Origin: Gemmatimonadaceae bacterium
GTDB lineage: Bacteria; Gemmatimonadota; Gemmatimonadetes; Gemmatimonadales; Gemmatimonadaceae
Reading direction: 5' to 3'
Assembly: GCA_013361935.1 (NCBI GenBank)
Contig: JABFXC010000133.1
Location: 1 to 42,575 of the forward strand
Length of the DNA stretch: 42,575 nucleotides
Each line of letters starts with the position of its first letter. Within the stretch, counting starts at the first letter, position 1. Under the pieces are notes generated by a model. The model was not told where the DNA came from and made no database searches. It saw only the letters and a program-made list of their open reading frames with translations. Below, piece after piece: positions 8,217-17,462 of the stretch. Made by a program: the position numbers and the translations under genes.

Positions 8217-11200
8217 ATGTCGCGGGCTCGCCGCCCTGTCGCCAAGCCCGGAATTCACGTGTCGAGTCGTCGCGCCAGCGCGATCGGGTCCCTGCTCAGC
8301 CTAACGTCCGCCGCGCTCCTCGCGCTGAGCTGTCACGTCACCGACGTGACCGCCCCCATCGGCGCGCCGAACGTGAGGCTCTCGTTCAGCGGCGACTCGC
8401 AGATGATCGCCGGGACCCGCGAGCTCCCCCTCGTCACCGTCTCCAGCGGAGCCACCGCGCTCGCCGGCCAGCGCGTCCGCTTCGGCTCCTCCGACACGAA
8501 CGTCGTCGCGATCTCGCGCGGGGGCGACTCGCTCGTCGCCCTCCGGCTGGGCAGGGCGACGATCACCGCCTGGGTCGAGAACTCGCTCTTCCCCGACAGC
8601 CCGCCCTCGGCGACGCGCACGATCGTCGTCGTCCCGAAGGCGTTCTCGATCGTCCCCGGGCTGCTGCAGCTCGTCTCGCTCGGCGACACCGCGACCCTCT
8701 CCGCCGCGGCCCGCGACGCGAACAATCTGCCCCTCGACGGCGTCGGCGCGCAGTGGACGCTCGCCCGTCCCGCGGACTCGACGATCATCCGGCTCGCCGC
8801 CGGACGCGTCACCGCACGCGGCGCCGGCACCGCCGACGTGCTCGCGCTCTTCGGCACCGACACCGCGCGCGCCGTCGTCACCGTCGCGCAGCGCCTCGCG
8901 CGCTTCGCCTTCGCCAGCTCCGGCTACACCCTCGACGCGCTCCGCGCCGAATCGACGCTCGTCGTCACCCCGCTCGACGCGGGCGGCTCGGTGATCGCCG
9001 CCGGCGCGCCGACGCCGGTCTTCGAGAGCGCCGACAGCACCACGGTCACCGTCGACGGCACCGGCCGCGTCCGCGCCGTTCGCAACGGCACCACCTACGT
9101 CCGCGCGCGCCGGCCCGACGGGAATGCGGATTCGACGCTCCTCGTCGTCGACCAGCGCGCGGTGCGCGTGACGATCCTGCCCCCGCGCCGCACCACCCTC
9201 GGCACGCGCGACACGCTGACCGTCGACGCGGTCGCCGTCGACCGGCTCGGCAACAGCGTCACCGACGGCGCGCCGCGCTGGTCCTCGAGCAATCCGGCCG
9301 TGATCGACTTCGGCCAGGGCGCGGCGGGCAGTCGCGTGCTGCTCAACTCCTACGCGCCGGGTCCCGCGACCATCACCGCGGTGCTCGACGCGCAGCGCGA
9401 CAGCGTCGCGATGACCGTCGTCAACGAGCCGGCATTCGTCCGCGTGACCCCCGACTCGGCGATCATCAGCGCCGCGCGCGACTCGACGCAGATGCGCGCG
9501 ACCGTCTACAACGCAGCCGGCGACCGCATCGACAGCGCCAGTGTCAACTGGGCCACCCCCGACACTCTCGTCGCGCGCGTCGCGAGCCCCGGGTGGTTCG
9601 TCGCGGTGGACAGCGGACGGGCGCGCGTGATCGCCCGCACCCTCGCCTCGAACGGGATCCTCCTCGCCGACACCTCGGTCGTCGTCGTCACCAACGCGCC
9701 GCGCGTCGTCGATCTCACGCTCGCCGTCGACACGCTGAGCGTGCTCGGGATGAAGGAACTCCTCCCGATCCGCATCCTCAACGCGATCAACGACACCCTC
9801 TCCCGCACCCGCGTGCACTGGGAGACGCGCGACGCGCAGGTAGCCGCGGTCAGCTCCATCGGCGAGGTCACCGCGACCGGAAGCGGCGCGACGTGGGTGG
9901 TCGCCTGGGCCGACTCGGCGCGCGACTCGACGCGCATCGTCGTCTACAACGTCGCCGCCTCGGTCTCGATCGACGGCGTCGCGAACGGCGTGCCCGACAC
10001 GATCCCCGTCGTCGGCGCCTCGATCAGCCACACGGCGACGGTGCGCAACGACGCGGGCGCGATCGTCGCCGGCTATCCGGTCACCTGGAGCTCGACGATC
10101 CCCGCCGTCGCGACGGTGTCGAACGGCGTGATCACCGCCACGGGCTTCGGCTCGACGAACGTCATCGTGCGCGCCGGCGCCGCCGCGGACACGGTCGTCG
10201 TCGTCGTCAAGCGCCCCACGCACTGGCACGTCGACGGCGCGCGCGCAGGCACCGAGCGGCTCGGCACCTTCGCCCGTCCCTTCGCGACCATCCAGTCGGG
10301 CGCCGACGCGGCGAGCGCCGGCGACACGCTAGTGGTCGCGCCGAGCGTGACCTACCGGGAGACGGTGTCGATCGCGAAGACGCTCACCGTCGCCGGCGAT
10401 TCCGCGGGCTTCCTGGCCGGCGGCCGCGATCCGAACCGTCTTCCGGCGATCGTGAACGCGAGCGGAAGCGGCGGCTTCCTCGTGAGCGCGGGGACGTTCA
10501 CCCTCGGACACTTCGTCGTCCGCCACACCGCCGACGGGCCCGCGCTCGCCGCCGCCGACGCCGACGTCAACCTCTCCGCGGTCTACGTGAACCCCGGCAG
10601 CGCCGACACGCCGCGCGGCTCCGGGATCCTGATCGAGCGTGCGCCGCAGGCGGCGCGCCTCGACTCGGTGGTCGTCGAAGGCGTGATCGGCTACGCGATC
10701 CGCATCCGCTCCTCGGCCGGCGTGCGCGTCGCGCGCACGAGGGTGCGCGGGGTGCGCGTGCTCGGCGGCGGCGGGCGCGAGGACGGCGTCGGCATCGCGG
10801 TCACGGGCGGGCGCGGGGCGATGATCGGCGGGGTCACTCTCCGCACGACCGACGGCGCCGAGCTCCTCCTCGCGGGCACCACCGACGCCACCGTCAACTT
10901 CAGCACCTTCACCGGCGAGCGGCAGCTCGTCCTCGTCGACGGCGCCACCGGCCTCACGACGATCGCCGACAACGTGTTCGACCTCGCGCGTCCCGCCGAC
11001 GATGCGTACACCGGCACCTCGGTGACCGACGGCCGCGCCGGCCTCACCGTCCGCGGCTCGGCCGGAGTGCAGTCCATCCGCAACCGCTTCCGCGACGCGA
11101 CGGGCGTGACCAGCCAGATGGACGCGATCCGGCTCGACAGCGCGCGCACGATGCGCGTCGACTCCACGCGCTTCGCCGGCGGCCGTCGCGCGGTCCGCTC

Positions 11201-12227
11201 GCAGCGCTCGTCGTGGACGCTCACCGGCTCCCGCGTCGACAGCGTGGCGCTGGCCATCGAGGCGGTCGGCGACACCCTCGCGCTGACGGACGACACCCTC
11301 GCCAGCGCGGGAGCGGGTTGCGCCTCGCTGCGCTTCAGCGAGGCGACGCTGACGCGCATCACCGGCGCGCAGTGCGGGGTCGGCGACTCGCCGGCCTTCT
11401 CGGTGGTCGGCGGCGCCGCGACCTTCGATGGGCTCTCGGTGAGCGGAAGCAATCCGCGCGCGGTGCTCGCGGACAGCGTGCGGCGCGTCATACTCCGGCG
11501 TGCGACGATCCTCGGGCCCGGCGCGTGGAGCAGCGGGATCGCCGGCAGCGGTGGCGTGCAGCTCGCCGGCGACAGCGTCTCGGTGGTCGGATCTTTCGTC
11601 ACGAAGTTCCCCGACCGCGCGGCCATGTATCTGAGCGGTGGCGTGGTGCGAGTCGACAGCACGGTCGCGAACCGCAGCCGCATGGGGCTGCAGCTCGGCA
11701 CGATCCCCGCCGCGCTCAACGTGCGCGACGACGATCTCTACGACGCCGACAGCGCGGCCTTCGTCGGCAGCGGCACCGTCGCCAACGTGTGGTGGGGCGA
11801 CGGGCGCGGCCCGGCGGGGACGACGACCGCCTCGGTCGGCGACACGATCGTCGGTACGGTGGTCGCCACGCCCTTCCGCACCCTGCCCTTCCGCCCGGGA
11901 GTGGCGGCTTCGCGGATGCTGATGCTCCGCGGCGACGGCCAGTCGGTCGTCACCAACGGCTCGGTTTACGTCTTCGTGCCCTACGCGCTCTCCGTGCGCG
12001 TCACCGACGCCGACGGCCTGCCGGTTCGCAACGTCGCGGTGAACTTCGTCGTCAACAGCTCGGGGCGCATCGACTTCGGGAGCGGCGTGAAGAGCGTGAA
12101 CGTCATCACCAACGACGCGGGCATCGCCGAGACAAACCTGCGCATCCGCGACCGCGGGACCTTCACGATCACCGCGACCGCGCCGGGCGTGAGCGACACC
12201 ATCATCTTCACGGAGAGCGGGACCTGA
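8217..12227 (+). CDS. Large surface lipoprotein: Ig-like (BIG2-type) repeats, right-handed beta-helix, C-terminal Ig-like domain
   Basis: I choose the ATG at 8217 (GGAG 8 nt upstream); a TTG at 8184 is also in frame. The 1336-residue product starts with a long signal ending in a lipobox (LLALSC, Cys about 39). Residues about 45-665 form a run of about seven BIG2-type Ig-like repeats, shown by recurring WSSSNPAVIDF, WATPDTLVARV, WETRDAQVAAV and WSSTIPAVATV. About 668-1225 is a parallel beta-helix beginning THWHVDG..GTERLGTFARPFATIQSGADAA..GDTLVVAP, the DUF1565/NosD-like start. The last 100 residues resemble a Big-1 type domain (VTDADGLPVRNVAVNFVVNS). The role may be adhesion or polysaccharide binding on the surface; no catalytic residues are recognised. 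It is the first gene of a coupled operon and overlaps the kinase gene by one base (TGATG). Confidence 0.82.
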   Translation: MSRARRPVAKPGIHVSSRRASAIGSLLSLTSAALLALSCHVTDVTAPIGAPNVRLSFSGDSQMIAGTRELPLVTVSSGATALAGQRVRFGSSDTNVVAISRGGDSLVALRLGRATITAWVENSLFPDSPPSATRTIVVVPKAFSIVPGLLQLVSLGDTATLSAAARDANNLPLDGVGAQWTLARPADSTIIRLAAGRVTARGAGTADVLALFGTDTARAVVTVAQRLARFAFASSGYTLDALRAESTLVVTPLDAGGSVIAAGAPTPVFESADSTTVTVDGTGRVRAVRNGTTYVRARRPDGNADSTLLVVDQRAVRVTILPPRRTTLGTRDTLTVDAVAVDRLGNSVTDGAPRWSSSNPAVIDFGQGAAGSRVLLNSYAPGPATITAVLDAQRDSVAMTVVNEPAFVRVTPDSAIISAARDSTQMRATVYNAAGDRIDSASVNWATPDTLVARVASPGWFVAVDSGRARVIARTLASNGILLADTSVVVVTNAPRVVDLTLAVDTLSVLGMKELLPIRILNAINDTLSRTRVHWETRDAQVAAVSSIGEVTATGSGATWVVAWADSARDSTRIVVYNVAASVSIDGVANGVPDTIPVVGASISHTATVRNDAGAIVAGYPVTWSSTIPAVATVSNGVITATGFGSTNVIVRAGAAADTVVVVVKRPTHWHVDGARAGTERLGTFARPFATIQSGADAASAGDTLVVAPSVTYRETVSIAKTLTVAGDSAGFLAGGRDPNRLPAIVNASGSGGFLVSAGTFTLGHFVVRHTADGPALAAADADVNLSAVYVNPGSADTPRGSGILIERAPQAARLDSVVVEGVIGYAIRIRSSAGVRVARTRVRGVRVLGGGGREDGVGIAVTGGRGAMIGGVTLRTTDGAELLLAGTTDATVNFSTFTGERQLVLVDGATGLTTIADNVFDLARPADDAYTGTSVTDGRAGLTVRGSAGVQSIRNRFRDATGVTSQMDAIRLDSARTMRVDSTRFAGGRRAVRSQRSSWTLTGSRVDSVALAIEAVGDTLALTDDTLASAGAGCASLRFSEATLTRITGAQCGVGDSPAFSVVGGAATFDGLSVSGSNPRAVLADSVRRVILRRATILGPGAWSSGIAGSGGVQLAGDSVSVVGSFVTKFPDRAAMYLSGGVVRVDSTVANRSRMGLQLGTIPAALNVRDDDLYDADSAAFVGSGTVANVWWGDGRGPAGTTTASVGDTIVGTVVATPFRTLPFRPGVAASRMLMLRGDGQSVVTNGSVYVFVPYALSVRVTDADGLPVRNVAVNFVVNSSGRIDFGSGVKSVNVITNDAGIAETNLRIRDRGTFTITATAPGVSDTIIFTESGT

Positions 12228-13813
12228 TGCACTGTCGCCGCTGCTCCGCCGCCGTCCCCGAGAACGCGAAATTCTGTCTCGAGTGCGGAACGGCGATCGC
12301 CGATCCCCTCGCCCAGACGTCGATCATCGAGGAGGACGAGTCCCTCATCCTTCTCCGCAGCCTTCAGCGCTCCCTCTCCGGCGAGTTCGACGTCGAGTGC
12401 GAGGTGGGGCGCGGTGCGATGGCCATCGTCTACAAGGCGACCGAGGTCGAGCTCGGGCGCCGCGTCGCCCTCAAGGTCCTTCCTCCCTCGGCGCCAATCG
12501 GCAAGGCGGTCGCCGAGCGCTTCAAGCGTGAGGCGCGCCTCGCGGCGTCGCTCGACCACCCGAACATCATCCCGGTCTACCGGGTCGGTCAGGTGGGGGC
12601 GACGCACTTCATCGCGATGCGCTTCGTCGACGGCAAGGGGCTCGACGACATCATCGCCGCGCAGGGCCCGCTCCCCATCGGCGTCGTCATCCACATCCTC
12701 CGCGGCGCGACCTCCGCGCTCGCCTACGCGCACGGCAGCGGGATCGTCCATCGCGACGTGAAGAGCGGCAACATCATGGTCGACCGCGAGGGTCGCGTCA
12801 TGGTCGCCGACTTCGGAATCGCGCGCGCCGCCGAGGACGCGTCGCTCACCGCGACCGGTTCAGTGGTCGGGACGCCGTACTACATGAGCCCCGAGCAGTG
12901 CGCCGCGCGGCGCATCGGCCCGCAGAGCGATCAGTACTCGCTCGGCGTCGTCGCCTTCCAGATGCTCACGGGGAGCGTTCCGTTCAACGCCGAGACGCTC
13001 CCCGGGATCATGCACCATCACTTCTACACGGCGGTGCCCGACCTGCGTGCATCGCGGCCGGACGTTCCGCCGGAGCTGTACGAGGTGGTCACCCGGGCGC
13101 TCGCGAAGAAGCCGGACCACCGCTACGCGACCACGGACGCGATGCTCGAGGCGATCGAGGCGATCCCCTTCACCGCGGACGAGAAGCTGATCGGCGAGGA
13201 CGCGCTCCGCGCGCTCGCCCGCGGCGCGGGGCTCGACCTGGTGCAGGCGCACCCGCTGCCGCCGCTGCACGATCCAACCCGCAAGACGCCCACCGGAAAC
13301 ATGCCGGCGTTCGCGCGGACGAACAGCGGCGGCAAGCGGCGCAATCACGTCGTCCTCGGGGGCGCCGCCGGTGGGGCGCTCGTCGCCGGGCTCGCCGTGT
13401 GGCTGACCGCGAGCTCGCTGCGTGCTTCGGGCGCCGCGCCCGCCCCGGCCGACTCGGTCCCGCACGCGGTCACCGCCACCGTCCCCACGCCGCAGCCGCG
13501 GCAACCCGCCGTCCCTGATTCCGCCGCCCGCGCCCTCGCCGCCGAGTCGATCCGGGCGGCGGCCGCCACGCGCACGGTTCTCGATTCGGGGATGCTCCGC
13601 CTCCGCGTCTATCCGGTGGACGCGGAGATCGTCGTCGACGGGCGCGTCGTCGCCCAAGGTGTCGCGCTCGACGTCCCGCTTCCCGTCGGCACGCGCCGGC
13701 TCAGTGTGCGGGCGCCGGGCTACGCGCGGTACGACACCAGCTTCGTCGTCGCCCGCGACAGGATCACGCAGCTCCCGCGCGTCGATCTCGGGCCGCAGGA
13801 CCAGCCGCGATGA
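12227..13813 (+). CDS. Zinc-ribbon Ser/Thr protein kinase with membrane segment and PEGA domain
   Basis: The 528-residue protein starts with a zinc ribbon (Cys3, Cys6, Cys17, Cys20; CRRC and CLEC). A Hanks-type kinase domain covers about 54-315: glycine loop GRGAMAIVY (61-69), catalytic Lys83 in VALKVL, HRD at 175-177 (IVHRDVKSGNIMV), DFG at 195-197, and GTPYYMSPEQC (215-225) at the end of the activation segment. All catalytic residues are present, so it should be active. A transmembrane helix lies at about 375-393, then a Pro/Ala linker and an extracytoplasmic PEGA domain (about 456-525, VYPVDAEIVVDGRVV, RAPGYARYDTSF). The start overlaps the stop of the beta-helix lipoprotein, and the next gene overlaps by ATGA. 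The kinase probably senses the envelope through its PEGA domain; targets are unknown. Confidence 0.95.
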   Translation: MHCRRCSAAVPENAKFCLECGTAIADPLAQTSIIEEDESLILLRSLQRSLSGEFDVECEVGRGAMAIVYKATEVELGRRVALKVLPPSAPIGKAVAERFKREARLAASLDHPNIIPVYRVGQVGATHFIAMRFVDGKGLDDIIAAQGPLPIGVVIHILRGATSALAYAHGSGIVHRDVKSGNIMVDREGRVMVADFGIARAAEDASLTATGSVVGTPYYMSPEQCAARRIGPQSDQYSLGVVAFQMLTGSVPFNAETLPGIMHHHFYTAVPDLRASRPDVPPELYEVVTRALAKKPDHRYATTDAMLEAIEAIPFTADEKLIGEDALRALARGAGLDLVQAHPLPPLHDPTRKTPTGNMPAFARTNSGGKRRNHVVLGGAAGGALVAGLAVWLTASSLRASGAAPAPADSVPHAVTATVPTPQPRQPAVPDSAARALAAESIRAAAATRTVLDSGMLRLRVYPVDAEIVVDGRVVAQGVALDVPLPVGTRRLSVRAPGYARYDTSFVVARDRITQLPRVDLGPQDQPR

Positions 13814-14862
13814 AGCTCCGCGTCACGCTCCTCGTCCTCCTCGCCGCGCTCGCGCTCGCCGGCGTGCCGCGCGCGGCGCGCGCGCAGGCGAACACCGCCG
13901 AGACGCTCACCGAGGCATCGCGCCTCTACGACGACCTGCAGGTCGAGCGCGCGGTGGTGCTGCTGCGCCGCGTGCTCTCGCCGAGCTCTCCCTTCGAGGT
14001 CTCGCGCGAGCAGCGCGTGGAGGCCTATGTCTATCTCGGCGCATCGCTCGCCATCCTCGGCCAGCGCGATTCCGCGGTCACCTACTTCCGCGCGGCGCTC
14101 GAGCGCGATCCCTTCGCCGATCTCGACCCGGCGCGCTTCACCGCGCGCGAGCGCGCCGCCTTCGCCGAGGCGCGGCAGCGCACCCTCGCCGTCGGATCGC
14201 GCCCCTTGCCCGCCCGACGCTTCGACCCGCGCACGGAGCAGGTCCCGATCGTCTTCGTCTCCACGCAGCCGGCGACGGTACGCGTCGAGGTCCGCTCGCT
14301 CGGCGACACCACCGGTGTGGTGCTCTTCGACCGCGAGAGCGAAGGGGTGCGCGAGGTCGCGTGGAACGGCACGGTCGACGGAGCTCCCGTCGCCGCGGGC
14401 CGCTACGCGATCGTCGTCCGCGCGAGCAACGCTGCCGGCGACACCGACAGCTCCTCCTTCGCCTTCACCATCGCGCACGACCACGAAGCGCTCGAGGACA
14501 CGCTCCCCGATTTTCACGACGGTGAGCTGCTCGCCGAACGCTGGCCCGCGTCGGCGGCGAATCGCGACCTCGGCCGCGGCCTCGCCCTCGCCGGGATCGC
14601 GCTCGTCATTCCCACCCTCGGCAGCGGGCACCTCGACGAGACCGGGCACCCGCTGGCCCGCGTCGCCGCGCTCGGCGCCGCGAGCGGCGGCGTCTTCGCC
14701 TTCGTCCAGCGACGGCGCCACCCGGTGAACACCGGCGCGATCGCGATCAACAACGCACGGCGCGTGCAGCGCGCGGCACACAACGCCGAGGTGGCGCGGC
14801 GCAATGCCGCGCGCCTCGCGGCGATGCGCATCGTCATCATCCCGGAGGCGACGGGCCCATGA
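13810..14862 (+). CDS. Exported TPR protein with FlgD-like Ig domain and membrane helices
   Basis: The 350-residue protein has a Sec signal (MKLRVTLLVLLAALALAGVP..ARAQ). Residues about 30-120 form TPR-like helices (ASRLYDDLQVERAVVLLRRV, AYVYLGASLAILGQRDSAVT, FRAALERDPFADLD). Residues about 137-230 look like a FlgD/Ig-like beta domain (VPIVFVSTQPATVRVEVRSL, VREVAWNGTVDGAPVAAGRY). Two hydrophobic stretches (about 256-270 and 279-297) follow. Start and stop overlap the flanking genes by ATGA, so it is translated with the kinase and the next gene. It may be a periplasmic partner of the kinase's PEGA domain or of the surface lipoprotein; this is inference from context only. Confidence 0.75.
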   Translation: MKLRVTLLVLLAALALAGVPRAARAQANTAETLTEASRLYDDLQVERAVVLLRRVLSPSSPFEVSREQRVEAYVYLGASLAILGQRDSAVTYFRAALERDPFADLDPARFTARERAAFAEARQRTLAVGSRPLPARRFDPRTEQVPIVFVSTQPATVRVEVRSLGDTTGVVLFDRESEGVREVAWNGTVDGAPVAAGRYAIVVRASNAAGDTDSSSFAFTIAHDHEALEDTLPDFHDGELLAERWPASAANRDLGRGLALAGIALVIPTLGSGHLDETGHPLARVAALGAASGGVFAFVQRRRHPVNTGAIAINNARRVQRAAHNAEVARRNAARLAAMRIVIIPEATGP

Positions 14863-15563
14863 GCGCTCCCCGCCGGCTCGGGCTCCGACTGCTCCTCCTG
14901 CTCGCCCTTCCCGCGGGCGCGCGAGCGCAGCAGTCGCTGCCCGCGCGGCTCGCCGACCGCTTCCAGCCCGCGGCGAGCGGCGTGATCGGCATCGCCGACC
15001 ACCGGGTCGACGCGGGGCTCGGCTTCGAGCGGACGAGCGGGCTCCTGCTCGGCGTCCAGGTGGAGGCGACCCCTCTCGAGGGCACGCTGCTCTCCGTCCG
15101 GGCGTTAGGCGGCGCGCTCGGCGCGCACACCCCGTCCACCGACGCGCGCGACGTCGGCGAGATCGCGGCGACCGCGCGCATGCGCCTCGTCCCCTGGCTC
15201 GACGCCCGCGCCGGGCTGACGACCCGCACCTTCACCTCGTCGCTCGCCCGCCAGCGCTGGACGAGCGCCGCCATCGGCGCCGACCTGCGGATGACTATGC
15301 TCGAGGGCCGGCTCGAGGGGACCGCGGGCGCACAGCTGCTCCCCTTCGTGCGCGTCTCCGGCCACGAGTCGCCGAATGCGTCCTTCGGCGCGTCGATGGG
15401 CCTCCGCTATGTCGCGCGGCGCTACCTCGTGGGACTCGGCTATCAGCTCGAGCGCTACGACTTCCCTTCCGTCGCCGACCGGCGCCGCCTCGAGGAGCAT
15501 ACGATGCTCACCCTGCGCGCGGCGTACCGCTTCGGCCGAATGACGCGAGCCACGGCGGACTGA
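14859..15563 (+). CDS. Putative outer-membrane beta-barrel protein
   Basis: The 234-residue protein has a signal peptide (LRLLLLLALPAGARAQ). The mature part is made of alternating hydrophobic and polar residues in short strands separated by turns (RVDAGLGFERTSGLLLGVQVEATPL, then ARMRLVPWLDARAGLTTRTF, then GLRYVARRYLVGLGYQLERY) and ends TMLTLRAAYRFGRM, a strand-like end typical of small outer-membrane barrels although followed by a short tail. No specific family is recognised. It is the last gene of the four-gene coupled operon (ATGA overlap with the gene before), so it may anchor or export the surface lipoprotein encoded first. Confidence 0.6.
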   Translation: MSAPRRLGLRLLLLLALPAGARAQQSLPARLADRFQPAASGVIGIADHRVDAGLGFERTSGLLLGVQVEATPLEGTLLSVRALGGALGAHTPSTDARDVGEIAATARMRLVPWLDARAGLTTRTFTSSLARQRWTSAAIGADLRMTMLEGRLEGTAGAQLLPFVRVSGHESPNASFGASMGLRYVARRYLVGLGYQLERYDFPSVADRRRLEEHTMLTLRAAYRFGRMTRATAD

Positions 15564-15622
15564 CGCCGCTGGCGCGGGTGCGGGCGGGCTGGCAGCTTTC
15601 CCGCCACCTCCCTCCCACTCCG

Positions 15623-17323
15623 ATGGCCCTCCTTCGCTCCGCCCTCGCGAGCGCGATCGTCGCGCTCGCCGCCGCTCCGTCTCTCGCCGCGCAGCCCGGC
15701 CGCGCACCCGCGACTTCGATCCGCCCCGCCGACCTCGTCGTCGTCAACGCGAAGATCTATACCGTCGACGACTCGCGCCCCACCGCCGAGGCGCTCGCGG
15801 TGCGCGACGGCCGCATCATGTTCGTCGGATCGCGGCGCGGGGTGAACGCGATCACCGGTCCGGGGACGAAGGTCGTCGACGCGCACGGCGGGACGATCAT
15901 CCCCGGGATGACCGATGCGCACGCGCACTTCATGGGACTCGGTCAGGCGCTGCGAACGGTGGATCTCACCGGGACGACCTCCTACCAGCAGGTGATCGAC
16001 CGCGTGGTCGCGCGGGCGAAGACGGTGCCCGCAGGCACCTGGATCATCGGCCGCGGCTGGGACCAGAACGACTGGGGCGACACTCGATTCCCCACGCACG
16101 ACGCGCTCTCCCGCGCGGTGCCGAACAACCCCGTCCTCCTCGAGCGCGTCGACGGCCACGCACAGCTCGCCAACGCGAAAGCGATGCAGCTCGCCGGCGT
16201 CACCGCGCAGACGCGCGACCCGGAGGGCGGTCGCCTCGAGCGCGACTCGAGCGGCGCACCGACCGGCGTCTTCGTCGACAACGCGAACTGGCTCGTCGAG
16301 CGCGCCGTCCCCGCGCCGTCGAAGGAGGAGCTCCGCGCCCGCGCCCTCGCCGCGATCGACGAGATGCACCGCTGGGGGCTCACCGGCATCCACGACGCCG
16401 GCGAGCCGCGCGCGAACATCGAGCTCTTCGAGCAGCTGGCGAAGGAGGGGAAGCTCGAGCTGCGCACCTACGCGATGATCGCCGACGACAGCGCGGCGCT
16501 CGACTACTACTTCGCCCGCGGCCCGCAGAGCGCGCTCTACGACGGCCGGCTCTGGATCCGCGCCGTGAAGCTCTACGCCGACGGCGCGTTAGGCAGCCGC
16601 GGCGCCGCGCTCCTCGAGCCGTACGCCGACGATCCGCACAACACGGGGCTCCTCGTCTCGCCCCCCGCGCACCTCGAGGCGGTGGCCGAGCGCGCGCTGC
16701 GCGCCGGCTTCCAGGTCTGCGTCCACGCCATCGGCGACCGTGGCAACCGCGTGGTGCTCGACGCCTTCGAGCAGGCGCTCAAGGCCGCTCCCGTCGCCGA
16801 CCATCGCTTCCGCATCGAGCACGCGCAGGTGGTGAACTTCGAGGACATCCCGCGCTTCGCCGAGCTGGATGTGATCCCGTCGATGCAGGCCGTGCATCAG
16901 ACGAGCGACATGTACTGGGCCGGGGCGCGGCTGGGCGCTGGGCGCGAGATGGGCGCGTACGCCTGGCGGTCGCTGCTCAACACCGGGGTCGTGATCCCGA
17001 ACGGCAGCGACTTCCCCGTGGAGGGAGTGAACCCGCTGCGGTCGTTCCACGCGGCGATCTCGCGGCAGGACGAGCGCGGCTGGCCGCCGGGGGGCTGGCA
17101 TCCGGAGCAGGTGATGACGCGCGAGGAGGCACTGAAGTCGATGACCATCTGGCCGGCGTATGCTTCGTTCATGGAGAAGGACGCCGGCTCGCTGACGCCG
17201 GGGAAGTACGCCGACTTCGTGATCCTCGACCGCGACATCATGACGGTCGCGCCCAATGATGTGCTCGGTACGGCGGTGGTCGCGACGTATGTCGCCGGGC
17301 GGCCGGTGTACGAGCGGCGGTGA
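15623..17323 (+). CDS. Secreted amidohydrolase, YtcJ-like (Amidohydro_3)
   Basis: The start ATG at 15623 gives a signal peptide (MALLRSALASAIVALAAAPSLA-AQ); the 566 residues match the family length. Metal-site residues are visible in order: His100 and His102 (DAHAHFMG), Lys316 in VKLYADGALGSRGAAL (probable carboxylated bridge), His368 (VCVHAIGDRGN), His400 (FRIEHAQVV) and Asp463 (NGSDFPVEG). These are the YtcJ/NfdA-type amidohydrolase signatures; such enzymes cleave amide bonds in N-substituted formamides or related compounds, but the substrate cannot be inferred. The C-terminal composite beta domain (GSLTPGKYADFVILDRDIM) is intact. The gene follows the surface-protein operon by about 60 bp with no clear Shine-Dalgarno, so cotranscription with it is possible. 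Confidence 0.92.
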   Translation: MALLRSALASAIVALAAAPSLAAQPGRAPATSIRPADLVVVNAKIYTVDDSRPTAEALAVRDGRIMFVGSRRGVNAITGPGTKVVDAHGGTIIPGMTDAHAHFMGLGQALRTVDLTGTTSYQQVIDRVVARAKTVPAGTWIIGRGWDQNDWGDTRFPTHDALSRAVPNNPVLLERVDGHAQLANAKAMQLAGVTAQTRDPEGGRLERDSSGAPTGVFVDNANWLVERAVPAPSKEELRARALAAIDEMHRWGLTGIHDAGEPRANIELFEQLAKEGKLELRTYAMIADDSAALDYYFARGPQSALYDGRLWIRAVKLYADGALGSRGAALLEPYADDPHNTGLLVSPPAHLEAVAERALRAGFQVCVHAIGDRGNRVVLDAFEQALKAAPVADHRFRIEHAQVVNFEDIPRFAELDVIPSMQAVHQTSDMYWAGARLGAGREMGAYAWRSLLNTGVVIPNGSDFPVEGVNPLRSFHAAISRQDERGWPPGGWHPEQVMTREEALKSMTIWPAYASFMEKDAGSLTPGKYADFVILDRDIMTVAPNDVLGTAVVATYVAGRPVYERR

Positions 17324-17405
17324 GCGGTCGCGCCGGCGCGCGTGATCGTGAGCCGCCTCGCTCGTCAACGTAGGGGAGTGCCCGACGCGGGGCATCCCGA
17401 ACGGT

Positions 17406-17411
17406 TATGAT
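17406..17411 (+). promoter_or_regulatory. Possible -10 element before the M42 peptidase gene
   Basis: TATGAT (5 of 6 to the sigma-70 -10 consensus) stands out in very GC-rich sequence, about 52 bp before the ATG at 17463. A -35 element at the right distance is not convincing, so this is tentative. The rest of 17324-17462 holds nothing I can name. Confidence 0.3.
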
Positions 17412-17462
17412 TCGTGTTCGCCAGCGTGACCCGCCGCTGTTTGAACCGCCTGCCAGCGCTCC

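Noticed and set aside
8301..10229. Minus-strand frame of about 640 codons inside the surface lipoprotein gene
   Set aside because: Asp/Arg/Gly-rich composition and no start signal; the plus-strand Ig repeats explain the DNA.
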